Below, piece after piece: positions 35,537 through 47,429 of a stretch of DNA of 64,000 nt (position 1 is its first letter; every line of letters begins with the position of its first letter). The DNA comes from Artemia franciscana. Lineage: Eukaryota; Arthropoda; Branchiopoda; Anostraca; Artemiidae. The stretch is from NCBI RefSeq assembly GCF_032884065.1, contig NC_088880.1, forward strand, positions 30,283,298 through 30,347,297, given 5' to 3'. The translations under genes and the position numbers were made by a program. The notes beneath the pieces are model-generated. The model was given only the letters and a program-made list of their open reading frames with translations. It did no database searches and had not been told where the DNA came from.

Positions 35537-38429
35537 AAATAAAAAAAACTAGTTTTTTAACTGAAAGTAAGGAGCGACATTAAAACTTAAAACGAACAGA
35601 AATTACTCCGTATATGAAATGGGTTGTCCCCTCCGCAGTCCCTCGCTCTTTACGCTAAAGTTTGACTCTTTGCCACAATTCTACTTTTTAAAAAAATTAA
35701 AAACTTTAGCGTAAAGAGCGTGGGACTGCGGAGGGGACAACCCATTTCATATACGGAGTAATTTCTGTTCGTTTTAAGTTTTAATGTCGCTCCTTACTTT
35801 CAGTTAAAAAAACTAGTTTTTTTTATTTAATTTCTGAACGTTTTTGAATTAATGCATGTTTGATTTTGGCTCTCCTCACATAAATTATTGAGATGAAATT
35901 AGTATATTAATTTTTTTTTGGCTAAATGGCTTTCTCTTAGTTTTGATCAGACGATTTTGAGAAATAAGGGGTGGGGAAGGAGGCTTAGCTGCCCTCCAAT
36001 TTTTCGGTTACTTAAAAAGGCTACTAGAACTTTTAATATTCAACGAACGTTTTCATTAGTAAAAAATATACATAACTTAAGAATTAACTTACGTAACAAA
36101 CTTTTATATTCTTATATTTTTATTATGTGTACGAGGGGGTTTGTACCCTCGTTAATACCTCGCTCTTTACACTAAATCGTAAGTTTTGTCCCAATTCTTT
36201 AAGAATGACCCCCTGAATCAAAAAGGCTGTAGAATCAATAGTTGAAATCACTAAAAATATTTTAGCATAAAGAGCGAGGTATTTATCTCCTCCTAAATAC
36301 CTCGCTCTTTATGCTAAAGTATTTTTAGAACCCCTCATATGCGTAATAATCTCTGTTCGTTTTAAATTTCAATGCTATTCCTTACTTTCATTTGAAAAAA
36401 CGTTTTCATGTTTATTTTTTCATTGTTTTTTTTTATAGTAATGCTAGAAAATCCTGCGACCTTTTCATTGAATTTTTCTTCCCCCATGACAAATTCCTCA
36501 AAGGAAAGATCCTCCCACAAAGCCCTCTCCCATCAACCCCACCCCCCAAACCAAAAAATCCCCATGAAAACGTCTGTACACTTCCCAATAACCATTACTA
36601 TATGTAAACACTGGTCAAAGTTTGTAACTTGCAGCCCCTCCCTCAGGGATTGTGGGGGAGTAAGTCATTCCCAAAGACATAGTTATTATGGTTTTCGACT
36701 ATGCTGAACAAAATGGCTATCTTAAAATTTTAATCTGTTGACTTTTGGAAAAAATGAGCATGGGAGGGGGCCTATTTGCCCTCCAATTTTTTGGTCACTT
36801 AAAAAGGGCACTAGAACTTTTCGTTTCCGTTAGAATGAGCCCTCTCGCGACATTCTAGGACCACTTGGTCGATAAGATGACCCCTGGAAAAAAAACAAAA
36901 AAAACAAACAAACAAATAAACACGCACCCGTGATTTGTCTTCTGGCAAAAAATACAAAATTCCACATTTTTTAGATAGGAGCTTGAAATTTTTGCTATAG
37001 AGTTCTCTGATATACCGAATGCGATAGTGTGATTTTCGTTAAGATTCTATGACTTTTAGGGGATGTTTCCCCCTTTTTTCCAAAATAGGGCGAATTTTCT
37101 CAGGCTCGTAACTTTTGATGACAAAGACTAAATTAATTGAAACTTATATATTTAGAATCAGCGTAAAAATTCGATTCTTTTGATGTATCTTTTAGCATCA
37201 AAATTCCGTTTTTTAGAGTTTCGTTTACTATTGAGCCGGGTCGCCCCTTACCACGAACTGTTTGAAAAAAAATAATTCGGTATTTCGGGGCTTCTGACAT
37301 TATTACTCCTTTGCGGAAGTTAGGCTCAAAATTGAAAAAGGATTATATTTTTTCTTTGGGCCCCTTCCACCTCTTAGTTCGTTTATTTTCCCGTTAGTTT
37401 TCACCTGTTTTCGCTTTATAGTTGTGTTATCTCTTAGCAGTTCTTTCGTTAGTTGAGTTATGGTTGTGGTATATATGTTTTATCGCTCGTATAGTTGTGT
37501 TATTTTCAAATTATACTCCATAATAGAGAGGCTCCGAACACCCAGCATTGTATATTAAGCTCTTAGTTTGACGTTTTTTTTCTAACGTGACCAGATTCGT
37601 CCTGCGCCCTTTTCATTGAATTTTTTTCCCCCATGGCATATTTCTCCAAGGAAAGATCCTCCCACATAGCCCCCTCCCTCAACCCTACCCCCGAAACCAA
37701 AAAAATCCCCCTGAAAACGTCTGTACACTTCCCAATAACCATTATTATATGTAAACACTGGTTGAAGTTTGTAACTTGCAACCCCTCCCCCAGGGACTTT
37801 GGGGGAGTAAGTCATCCCCAAAAACATAGTTATTATGATTTTCGACTATGCTAAACAAAATGGCTATCTCAAAATTTTGATCCGTTGACTTTGGGAAAAA
37901 ATGAGCGTGGGAGGGGGCCTAAATGCCCTCCAATTTTTTTGGTCACTTAAAAAGGGCACTAGAACTTTTCATTTCCGTTAGAATGAGCCTTGTTGCGACA
38001 TTCTAGGACCACTTGGTCGATACGATGACCCCTGGGGAAAAAAAAAACAAAAAAAAACAAACAAATAAACACGCACCCGTGATTTGTCTTCTGGCAAAAA
38101 ATGCAAAATTCCACATTTTTGTAGATAGGAGCTTGAAACTTCTACAATAGGGTTCGCTGATACGCTGAATTTGATGGTGTCATTTTCGTTAAGATCCTAC
38201 GACTTTTAGGGGGTGTTTCCCCCTATTTTCCTAAATAAGGCAAATTTTCTCAGGCTCGTAACTTTTGATGGCTAAGACTAAACTTGATGAAACTTATATA
38301 TTTAAAATCAGCATTAAAATGCGATTCTTTTGATGTAGCTATTGATATCAAAATTCAATTTTTTAGAGTTTTGGTTACTATTGAGCCGGATCGCTCCTTA
38401 ATACAGTTCGTTACCACGAACTGTTTGAT
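35537..38429 (+). repeat. Nested family A composite, right arm of a long inverted repeat
   Basis: Begins ATTAAATAAAAAAAACTAG, runs through the two hairpin modules (arms near 35650/35710 and 36165/36270/36310), the first family A body and its damaged terminus near 37247-37261. It then passes the same private 330-bp segment as the left arm (37262-37590), a second family A body, and the intact palindrome at 38403-38424. Relative to the left arm it has lost about ten bases of one palindrome arm at the internal terminus. Other differences are scattered single bases. Confidence 0.88.
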
Positions 38430-39082
38430 AGTGATTTGTGGTAGTTTTACGCTTGGAAGGTTAATTGACTCTATTTCTGATCCTTTTTGGCTTAAGGAAG
38501 CTCTTTACTTTTCTTTGAAAAACTTGTTTTGTGGAAAAAGTTTTTGTTTTAAATTAACCAAATGAAAATCCATACAAAAATTAGGTTTTATTCCACTTTC
38601 TAGGGCTGTAATAAAAGAAAGGCCAAGGTGACTAGATTATGTTCTAAAGATTAAAGATGACAGATGGCCAATGATTATGCCATTTGGAAATCTATCTGAG
38701 ACCAAATGAAATATGGGTCGTTCCAGGATGGATGTGCAGAAGTCATTAAGAAGGACTTAAAGACAAAATTAGTACCTCACGATAACAAGGTAAAAAGTGA
38801 AGCTTTGAATAGATAGGGGTAGAGGAAGACTAGGTGCAGCTGTGTTGCGGTTAGGTGACCTGGTGTAGCATTGGGCTGTTAGAAGCAATGGAGTTAGTAA
38901 TTTAATAGTTGATTTTCTGTGAAATATTCAATTAAACTTGGGTTTCAGGGTAAAGATGAGTTTTTAACCAAAAAATTGTATTTTTGTCAAAATAATTTTA
39001 TATTTTAGCTTGGTAGAAGGCAATTTATAGTGCGACTTGGGGTCGTCGACTCAGGACAAAACTTGTAATTCAATATTTTCAG
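38430..39082. other. Unclassified 3' part of intron 2
   Basis: No repeat family recognised. An AT-rich stretch leads to the exon acceptor. Confidence 0.4.
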
Positions 39083-39223
39083 GTTTCTGGAAGCTCGACC
39101 AACCTGACCCAAACAAAGGGGAATGTGTCAGAGCCCACGTGACGGACCCAGACCAATCTTGGGAGTTAAGTTCTTGCCAGTCACTTCTCCCTTTTGTTTG
39201 CAAAGCACCTGCCTGCTTAAAAG
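39083..39223 (+). CDS. uif: Exon: C-terminal part of the lectin-like domain and start of LDLa
   Basis: The acceptor CAATATTTTCAG precedes and the donor GTAAGT follows; phase 1 in and phase 1 out. It encodes FWKLDQPDPNKGECV, then DQSWELSSCQSLLPFVCKAP and ACLKG. The Cys in GECV, SSC and FVC complete the lectin-like disulphide pattern. A QPD tripeptide occupies the position where calcium-dependent lectins have EPN or QPD, but the usual WND that follows is WEL, so sugar binding through calcium is doubtful. The Cys in ACLKG is in place to be the first Cys of the LDLa module that continues in the next exon. Confidence 0.92.
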
Positions 39224-40670
39224 GTAAGTTTCCTTCGGCTGACCTATGCATACGTAAAGACTACCATCTTTTGAGCACATAATTGCTAAATAAAATCTAA
39301 TTTTGGCTTATTCAGCATACTAGGGGTCTCTACGATCATATCCCATCCTCTGTTTATCTGTTTATGTTTATCGCATCACAAGTACTTCATCACAAGTACT
39401 GCGGTACTTCTCTTGGTTATGTTATTCTTCACAGAAGTTTATCATACCTAAAAGCTCATCGATAGCGTCCGAGAAAAAAAAACACACTTTTTTAGTCGAA
39501 TTCACTTTGGGATTCTATCCCAACTGATATATCTCATCTCTTCTCTTAAAACTACCTTCAGGAATCTTCATATTTTTTGTGTGTGTTCTAATACAAATTG
39601 GTCTTTTCGATTTTGTTCTACTTTCTTTATTCTTAATTATCATTATCATTACTATCTGTTTTTTAAGTGTATTTTTTTATTGTATTCTAGTGCATGTTCT
39701 TCTTATTCTTTTATGTGCATTCCTTGTGTGATTTATCGTATTATCTATATTTTGTTTTGGTGTTTCATCATTGTATTGTGTGGCCCACAATGGGCCAAGC
39801 TTCTACGGCCGAAAGGGTTTCAAGATAAACAAAACGATTGGTTGATTTATTTTGATATTTCCAAATCGAAAAAAATCACCATTCTCTTAGATTTGCCATC
39901 CCCCCCCCCGATTTATTTTTTCGGCAATGACTCTGTCCTTGCTGGACTTCTAAGTAAAAGAACAATTAGTTATCATGAAAGATATTGGTAAATATACGCG
40001 TTATTTGGTAGATATGACGTTGGTAAATGTGAACATTGTGCTGCAATTTCAAAAAGATATCTCTGAAGGAGTTATATTTCCTAATGGGCTGTAAGCTTTT
40101 TTTGGCTGAAAAGATGTGTGAGTAAGGAGCCTGACAAAGTTTTCCCGTTTTTATAAACTAGTGAAATTTTACTTCAGGTATACTGGACTTGATGGTAAAA
40201 GAAATTATTCTTAGTTTAAACTAATCCACTAGTGGCACTGATGTTACCTAAGTTCATACCAAAGCTCCTTCGTAAATAAACGTATTTCCAAATTCCATCT
40301 TGTTATTTAAGTTGACAGCTTAAAAAAGGCTGGAAGGATGCAACTTTTCTGAAGCTTAATGTGAAGTTATAAAATTAGGCTTTGACTTGTATGTATTTAA
40401 GAAAACTCACGAAGGTAGTAATCACGAGCAAGAGAAAGGGTCCTCATTATTTTTATGTTTGCTAAAATATCCGGTTTTGTGCTCTATTGCTGTTGTTTCC
40501 TCAAACATGCTGTACTATACGTTACACTTCCATGTCCATATCTTGTTTAGTAGAATATTTTCTTACAACTTTAAAATTCATGTGATTTTTCAAGCTCGTT
40601 TTCCATTAAAAAGATCCATCTCTGAGCTGAGCTCAGCAATTTATTTTGTTTGAGGGTCAAACAGGGTTCG
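39224..40670. other. Intron 3, 5' part: unclassified
   Basis: No repeat family or second exon recognised. The open frames at 39581-39991 and 40387-40653 are T-rich and hydrophobic by composition and show no domain. Confidence 0.4.
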
Positions 40671-40679
40671 AGTGACGAA

Positions 40680-42600
40680 TGAGAATCTATGACTGTGAAG
40701 CTTGATTAGCTGCTGCCAAATTTCCTCAAATATCCTCGTTGGCATTTCAGTCTATCATCAGATTGACTGTAAGAAGGTATGACTGCGAATCTTGATTAGC
40801 TGTTTCCAAATCTCCTGAAGTATTCTGGTTAGACTTAAAGTCTATCATCAGCTTGACTGTGAGAAACTATAACTGTGAAGCTTTATTAGCTACTACTTGA
40901 TCTCCTGAAATATTCTGGTCACAAATTCAGTCTATTATCACATTTACTTGCAAATGGTACTGTGGTTTTAGTGTTTACTAAATTGGTATTTCTATATATA
41001 GATAATATTAGTCAACAATAAAGTCTGACTAGGTGCCCATCCACCAAAAACCAATTTTGATTGTGACTTCTGGCATTCATCTTCAATATGACTATGACTT
41101 ATCTATGCAGTTAGCTATGACTGTAAAATTTGATTAGCTGCTGCCAAATCTTCAGACATGTTCTGGGTTGGTATTTCGGTCTGTCATTAACTTGACTGTA
41201 AGAAGCTAAGATTGTGATGCTTGATCAGGCGCTGCCAAATCTACGGACATATTTTTATCAGTAATAAATAATCAGTTTGTGGTCAGTTTTAATAATCGTG
41301 GCTAAATCTTGGGTCCATTAATCCACACTTTAGCCTAAATAGGGGTATATTCATCAAAATTACTTTTGGTTATTACTTCCAGCGGCCATCATGAATACGA
41401 GCTCCTGCTTTTTGAATTGTCAGACATATTCTGGTCGCTAATTCACTCTTATGATCAACTTCACTAAAAAATGACCTTGTGTCTTTAGTGTCTTCTCGAA
41501 TGATTACACTAAACCAAACTGTCACACTAAACCAAACTAAACCAAAACTGTAACACTAAACCAAACAAATGGTCACACTAAACCAAACGTAGCCTGAACA
41601 GGTACCTATCCAAAAAAAACCTTTTTGGTTTTGACGTCTGGCATCCCTCTCCAATATTAGCTATGCCTGAGAACCTTATGACTGTGACTTAGCTATGAAA
41701 TTAGTTATGACTGGGAAGTTTATTAACTGCTGTCAAATCTCTAGACATATTCTGGTCAGCAATTTAATCTATCATCAGCTTGACTGTAAGAAGCTAAGAC
41801 CATGACACGTTATCAGCCGCTCCTGAATATCCAAACAAAGTCTTGATCGACATTTCAGTCCATCATCAGCTTCGCAAAAAATTACATCATAGCTTTAGCG
41901 TCGGCTCGAATAATTACTGCTAAATATGAGTCACACTAATCCACCCCGCAACCTAAATAGGAACATATCCACCGAAATCGCTGACTTCCATCTATAGCAT
42001 GTATGTGAAGACGTGACTGTGAAACATCATTAACTGTTTCCAAATTGTCAGACATATTCTAGTCACCAATTCAGTCTCTCATCATGTTCACCGAAAAATT
42101 TTATTGTGGCTTTAGTGTTTACTCAAACAATTCCTGCTAAATCTAGGTCGCAATAATCCACAGTGTAACCTAAATAGGGCCCTATCCACCAAAATCACTT
42201 TTGGTAATGACTTCCGGCGTCCATCTTCAATGTAATAATAATGGTGTTCTCATTTCACAAAAAAAAAGAGTTTTAGTGCGTAAAACCACAATTTGATTGT
42301 CTGCGATGTTATTGCCCCATGGCTGTGGCTATGGTTGATTAGTTCTGAGCCATCATCTTCTTTTTTGTCCCTATTAAATTTGGAGTTTTTTTCAATAACA
42401 AAGATAAGTGATATTAAAATTCAAAAGGAGCTTAAATTAGTCCATGAAATGAGGGTACTACTCCCCCTCTTACTGTTTGGAAGCGAAGCTGTATCCTTCC
42501 TAACCCCCGTTAAGGTGGATAAGAAGCTAAGATTGTGATGCTTGATCAGGTGCTGCCAAATCTACGGACATATTTTTATCGGTAATAAATAATCAGTTTG
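40680..42600. repeat. 90-bp tandem repeats within a longer irregular repeat
   Basis: The block (G/A)ACTGTGAAGCTT(G/T)ATTAGCT begins at 40691, 40781 and 40871, a strict 90-bp period. Each is followed by CCAAATCTCCTGAAATATTC-type and CAGTCTATCATCAGCTTGACT-type blocks. Diverged units continue near 41119, 41210, 41700, 41790 and 42010. Longer blocks (TAAATCTTGGGTC..TAATCCACA, then AAATCACTTTTGGT..GACTTCCGGCGTCCATC) are interleaved about every 300 bp. A segment at about 42528-42610 is nearly identical to about 41200-41290. No conserved frame is seen. Confidence 0.75.
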
Positions 42601-43220
42601 TGTTCAGTTTTAACCCCCGTTTAGTTATTTGTACTAAAGTTTTACTTAGCTTTTTTTATATAATACCTAGAGAAGACAGGCTTATTTAGTTGTATTCGCT
42701 GCAAGCAATACACCTTTTTAGTTCAGATGTTTTCAATTTTAAGATTCTATTTTTATTTTGTGTTTTTTTTTTTTTTTTTTTGTATTTAATTTTTTTAGTT
42801 TAAGTTTAAAAAGAAGAATAAAACTTAACAAAATATATAGATATATATAATACATGAAAAACAAAGTCTTTCAACTTGTCCAAGGGGAAATTGGCCTAAG
42901 GGCGTGCCAAGAATAAAATAAAATCTTAATATTGGTTACAAGCATAAATTAGTTTTACAAGAACAAACAAAATATTCCTTGCTAAGTTGTTACTGAGTCA
43001 CCGTAACGACGAAAAAAAAATCCGAACAATCTACTATATTTCTACAAACAGCAATAGAAAAAAAAGTTACCCATAATGATCATCTATATATATATAAAAT
43101 ATATTATGTATGAATGCCGTATAGCGCGGTAATATAGCCTGTGCGTTATACATTTTATGTAAATATCAGTTCAAAATCGTAAATCAGTTGCCTATCTTAA
43201 AAGTGTTTTGAGTTCAGGGA

Positions 43221-43370
43221 GCAAGAATAGGTTTAAAAATTAATGTTAAGAAGACTAAATCACTAAGGCTAGGGATGAGCGAAGATGAAAAGGCGACTTT
43301 GGGTAAGGAAAAGATTGATCAGGTTGACAGCTTCGCTTACCTTGGTAGCAAAAACAGAAATAGAACAACG
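43221..43370 (+). pseudogene. LINE reverse transcriptase fragment
   Basis: Encodes ARIGLKINVKKTKSLRLGMS, then a charged linker and KIDQVDSFAYLGS. GLKIN..KTK and FxYLGS are the motifs that follow the catalytic YADD block in non-LTR reverse transcriptases. The catalytic block and the downstream parts are missing. It is probably the same LINE family as the pieces at 25.4 and 63.3 kb, by sequence style. Confidence 0.8.
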
Positions 43371-44133
43371 ACAACCAAATAAATATGAGCATCTTTCTCC
43401 GGAATATGGAGTTTCATATTATGTATATAAGGGCTTGAAACGTTCACTCATGGGTTCTCAGAAATGCTGAATTTGATCTTGTATTTTGCATCATGAATAT
43501 GCTGCTTTTCAGATTTTCCTTTTTCGTAAAATAATTCATGCACCTTTAGATACATAGCTTTATGCTTCAAAAATAGTAAATGGAAAAGATCAGTATAAAA
43601 ATTCGGTTTGATGTATATATTGTTATCCAGCTTTTGTTTTTTTTAGAATTTCGTTTACCCTCCGTAAGGGTCTCCTATTATTTACTGTTGATTCCCATGA
43701 AAGACTGGATTCAAGAATCAAAGCGCCTCGCCCTTATTTTAATGTTTTGCAATAAGAAAACTTAGATTACATTTTAACAAGGATGAGAGGCCACTCCTAT
43801 ATGACGTGATTCAGTGATACCAAACCAAAGGGGCGCAGGAGAGGAGATCTAACTCTGAAGCTCCTCAATATTGGGTGCAGCATGTTCCAAATAAGAATAT
43901 AACCCTCCTCTTTTAAGACTTTGCCCCTCAACTCTCCGTCCACCAGTAAGCTAAGTTGGTGTCTTTGAACTTATAGTGCCTTAAGTATAACTAAAATGAT
44001 ATAATAAATTAAAACTAGCACTTTTTATATGAAAGTCTTTCTTGTTCCTTCTTAACTTATAGTGTCTTAAGTATAATTAAAATGATAATAGTCGTGCCAA
44101 TTAGAAAATAAAATTAATTGTTTTTTTGCGTAG

Positions 44134-44363
44134 GTTCATTCTCATGCTCCAATGGCCATTGTATCAACTCCAAGTTCAGGTGTGATGCACAAGATGATTG
44201 TGGTGATGGATCAGACGAGCTCCAATGTCCAGAACTATGCCACTTTTATGTCGTCTCTAGTGGCGACACCATTGAAAGTCAAAACTACCCGAATAAATAC
44301 AAACCTTTGATGGACTGTAAATGGGTTCTAGAAGGACCAGTGGGCACTCAAATCGTTTTACAG
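44134..44363 (+). CDS. uif: Exon: LDL-receptor class A module and start of CUB 1
   Basis: The acceptor TTTTTTTGCGTAG precedes and the donor GTACGA follows; phase 1 in, phase 0 out. It encodes [17 protein letters not shown] followed by [15 protein letters not shown]. With the Cys from the previous exon this gives all six LDLa cysteines and the complete calcium-binding D..D..DGSDE cluster. A CUB domain starts at ELCHFYVV and continues through [10 protein letters not shown] and [17 protein letters not shown], with the usual YP..Y and C.W motifs. The CUB is split across this exon and the next. Confidence 0.93.
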
Positions 44364-44524
44364 GTACGATACATGTATTCTTTCTGTCTTAGATGACATT
44401 TTTTTTATGTAATAATAATAAAAAAAACTACAATCCAGTTTAAAAATATTTTTATATTACTTATCTTATGAAAATATATTTTTTATTGGTATATTTAGGC
44501 ATTTGGAATATATATTTTGTCAGG

Positions 44525-45185
44525 GGCTCCCCACTCTTCTCCATGTGTATCTCAGAGTGCCACTTCTTCCACAAAATGGGGCACAACTCCGCCACACTTA
44601 CAGCTTCTTTGATTTCTTATAAGGTTTTCTGATTCCTTATTTTGATAATTTTGATAATTATTTTGATAACAAAATACTTATTTTGAACACTTTAAAAGGA
44701 CAAAGTAAACATTCAAAAATTAGGCAAGTTTGGTACTTCATTGGTTTAAAGTCCATGGTGAGTTTAGGCCTAAATCATTGGTGAGTCTCTTAATCTACCG
44801 AAATGTTTGAACTTTTATATATCAAAAATACACTTTGTTGTTCTCACGTCGAAATTTGTGCCTAATATATCCGCAATTCCAAGATAATTGCCAAAAACTG
44901 TTTGATAGGCGGCTCTCAAACGAGATCCGCGAGGTGTTTCATATCCAACCACACTTTGGTCTACTTGTCCTTGATTCCCTTTATTATCCCCCCTTTGAGA
45001 GCCTCCAAGAACAGTTTTTTGGGCAATCTTATCAGAAGCATAAAAATGTCTGATCGAGGGGATACTGACCTCCCGCTACCTGCTGTACAATTTGGAATAC
45101 CACGTATACCGCACAGTTCCACCAAGCTTGGGACAGTTTTGCCACACTTGGTAGGTGCTATCTGGTGTATATAATTTCTTAAAGA
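44525..45185. repeat. Family G fragments (two)
   Basis: About 44530-44605 (CCATGTGTATCTCAGAGTGCC, CAACTCCGCCACACTTAC) and about 45060-45180 (CCCGCTACCTGCTGTACAAT, TTTTGCCACACTTGGTAGG, TATCTGGTGTATATAATTTC) share the block order seen at 31965-32120. Related fragments lie near 18230 and 61240. Confidence 0.5.
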
Positions 45186-46390
45186 GAGCGGCTCCTCATA
45201 CCAGACGCGACCTTTGTGTGTGATAGTGATTATTTTATGCATTAGCATATATAGCAGACTAGTAGAATGTCAAGAAATAGTCAGCGCGTGCGCAGAATCG
45301 GCCACAGTAATGACAACTAAATTTTTGACAATGCTTTGTTTTCAGCTTAAATTGGAAACGCATGAATAAGCCTGAAAGTGTTTTTCACGAAACTTCTATT
45401 TGTTTTTAAGTTTCCATCAAACACTAAATGAGCAATAAAATGCCATAGTATCACTGTAGAATATACTGGGGACAGAGCCGTTCTAAGGAGTGGGAGGCAA
45501 TCTGGGAAAGCTGCACTTGGCAGCGCGGCTGGGGGATAGCTTGAACGGGGGGGGGGGGCTTCTCACTGACATATTTTCATAAGCAAATCACGTTATTCCT
45601 TAACCGTATGTAAGAAAGCCAAATAGCCTCTCCTTTATGGACTTATTGGTTCTTCTGTGTTTAAGCCAATAAAAGGAAGGAAAGTTAAATCCCCTCTGAT
45701 TGGCTCTCCTGTATGAAAGTTTTTAGCCACTAAAAACAATATAGATTAATCTCCCCTGATTGGTTTGACAGTGAGAAATTTTAAGCCTGTAAAAACAACG
45801 AAAAGTTTATAGCCAAAAGAACTTTTACAACTCGTGTGTCTGTTTTTCTATGGTTATACTCAATTTGACGCGTCCGACATACATAAAAAAATGAAACCTA
45901 CAAGTAAGTCTCTTTTATTTCATCTCTTCCCGTATACCTAATAGGTGCGTAAACTTTCTACTTCCATGACCTCAAGGTCTCATTAGAAAATATTATTTTC
46001 CCTTTACACCCCATGCAGTGTTTAATTTCCAGCCTGCTGCTTTCAAATTGGTTTAAATAACCAAATAGCCTTGCTAAATTTTTAAGACTAAGATTGTTTT
46101 GACACACTAACCTTTGACTTTCATTTCTGCAAACAATTGTATTGACAAATCTTGTCATTTAACTTTAAATATATGTCCATTTAAATTCAAAGGAACGCGC
46201 AGCAGGTATACACTGTCAACTACAGAACAAAAAGAATCTCTAAATGGATTGCAAATTGACTAAATTTGGCTCAGTTTTCTAAATTGGCTCATGTTTAGTG
46301 GCGTTGCTGGCGCTGTTCACTCTCTTGTTTCTGAGATGTTGATAAGTGAGTGGTATAAAATCATTTGAGAAAGAAATTTCGGTAAATGTT

Positions 46391-46918
46391 TAGTTTCGTT
46401 CCAAGTGCTCTGAAGTGCGGATTACTGCATATAGCAAGATTCTGATGATCACGTGTTGTTTCTTTGTTATTATTAGAGAAGCGCATCCATTTTTTAGCTT
46501 TCTAAAATTCCCCTCCAACGAGACTAAAAGTGCGTAAAGTTGGCATGCTTACAGGTAACATTACCTATAGAGCGAAGCGTATTAGCCTATGAGCCCTGCG
46601 GGCAGCGGGGTGAGGTCTGTATTCTGTATTTATTCAACAAAGAGTGATTAAACTCAAAAACCCTTAAATGTGGTTTATTAAATAAATATAGAATACAGAG
46701 CTCGCCCCGCGGGGCTCATAAGACTAATAAGCTTCGCACTATAGGTAATGTTACCTGTAAGCAAGCTCACTTTACGCATTTTTTGTATGCCCCATGGAGG
46801 AGGAGGGCCAGCTAAAAATGGATGCACTCCTCTAATAATGATAAATAAACAATATGCGATCATCAGAATCTTGCTATATGCAGTAACGCGCACTTTAGAG
46901 CACTTGGAACGAAACTAA
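46391..46918. repeat. Fold-back (inverted) duplication, arms about 240-260 bp
   Basis: The left arm begins AGTTTCGTTCCAAGTGCTCT and runs through GCATATAGCAAGATTCTGAT, TTACAGGTAACATTACCTAT and GAGCCC(T)GCGGG to a short centre near 46650-46680. The right arm is its reverse complement, ending AGAGCACTTGGAACGAAAC at 46918. The arms have diverged with several small indels, one a replacement around 46510-46535. Confidence 0.85.
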
Positions 46919-47149
46919 ACATTTACCCAAATTTCATCATTCTGATTTGAGATAATTATTGGTAACCCATTCAATATTTTGTTTAGATAAAGACGGAAAC
47001 ACATTTATTGTAATACCAAGGAAAGTGAAAATTAAATCCGTTTTTTTTTTTTGAACTGGTGAAGCGGAACCTTTCATAACCATAAATATTAATAGTAAAA
47101 ATTGGGTCAATTAAATTAATAGTCAATTAATAATAATTAATTGACTATT

Positions 47150-47425
47150 ACGAAAGTATAACAGTTCAAAATAGGGATGAAATCTTTTAATTGACAGTGA
47201 ACAGATATAAAAAAAATTTTTTACTGGATATTTCGAATACATATACAGTGTTCATCATCAGCACTGCCAGTTTTACTGCTGATGATGAACACTGTATATG
47301 TGTTCGAAATATCCAGTTAAATAATTTTATATCTGTTCACTGTCGATTAAAAGGTTTCATCCCTATTTTGAACTGTTATACTTTCGTCATGGAAAGGCAC
47401 TGTGGTCTTTGAAGTTATCTAATTG
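47150..47425. repeat. Family E element, head-to-head inverted pair
   Basis: The left copy (about 47152-47268, minus) and right copy (about 47270-47425, plus) meet at GCACTGCCAGTTTTACTGC. On the right copy the core motif reads CTGATGA (47279-47285), T, GAACAC (47287-47292), a seven-base loop, GTGTTC (47300-47305), GAAATAT (47306-47312). The right end is CATGGAAAGGCACTGTGGTC, shared with the copies near 8.1-8.5 kb and the diverged copy near 55.7 kb. Confidence 0.85.
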
Positions 47426-47429
47426 TCAA

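Larger units (their letters stand above)
25395..39082 (+). other. Intron 2 of the Uif-like gene
   Basis: Largest intron seen (13688 bp), phase 1. It holds a LINE fragment, the two arms of a long inverted repeat made of family A sequence, a 296-bp tandem duplication, a palindromic 24-bp array and family B fragments. About 25670-26950, 30740-31960 and 38430-39080 show nothing recognisable. Confidence 0.8.

Noticed and set aside
40680-42600. The 90-bp repeats considered as a CRISPR-like array
   Set aside because: The units are contiguous with no unique spacers, the host is an animal, and no cas-like gene is present.
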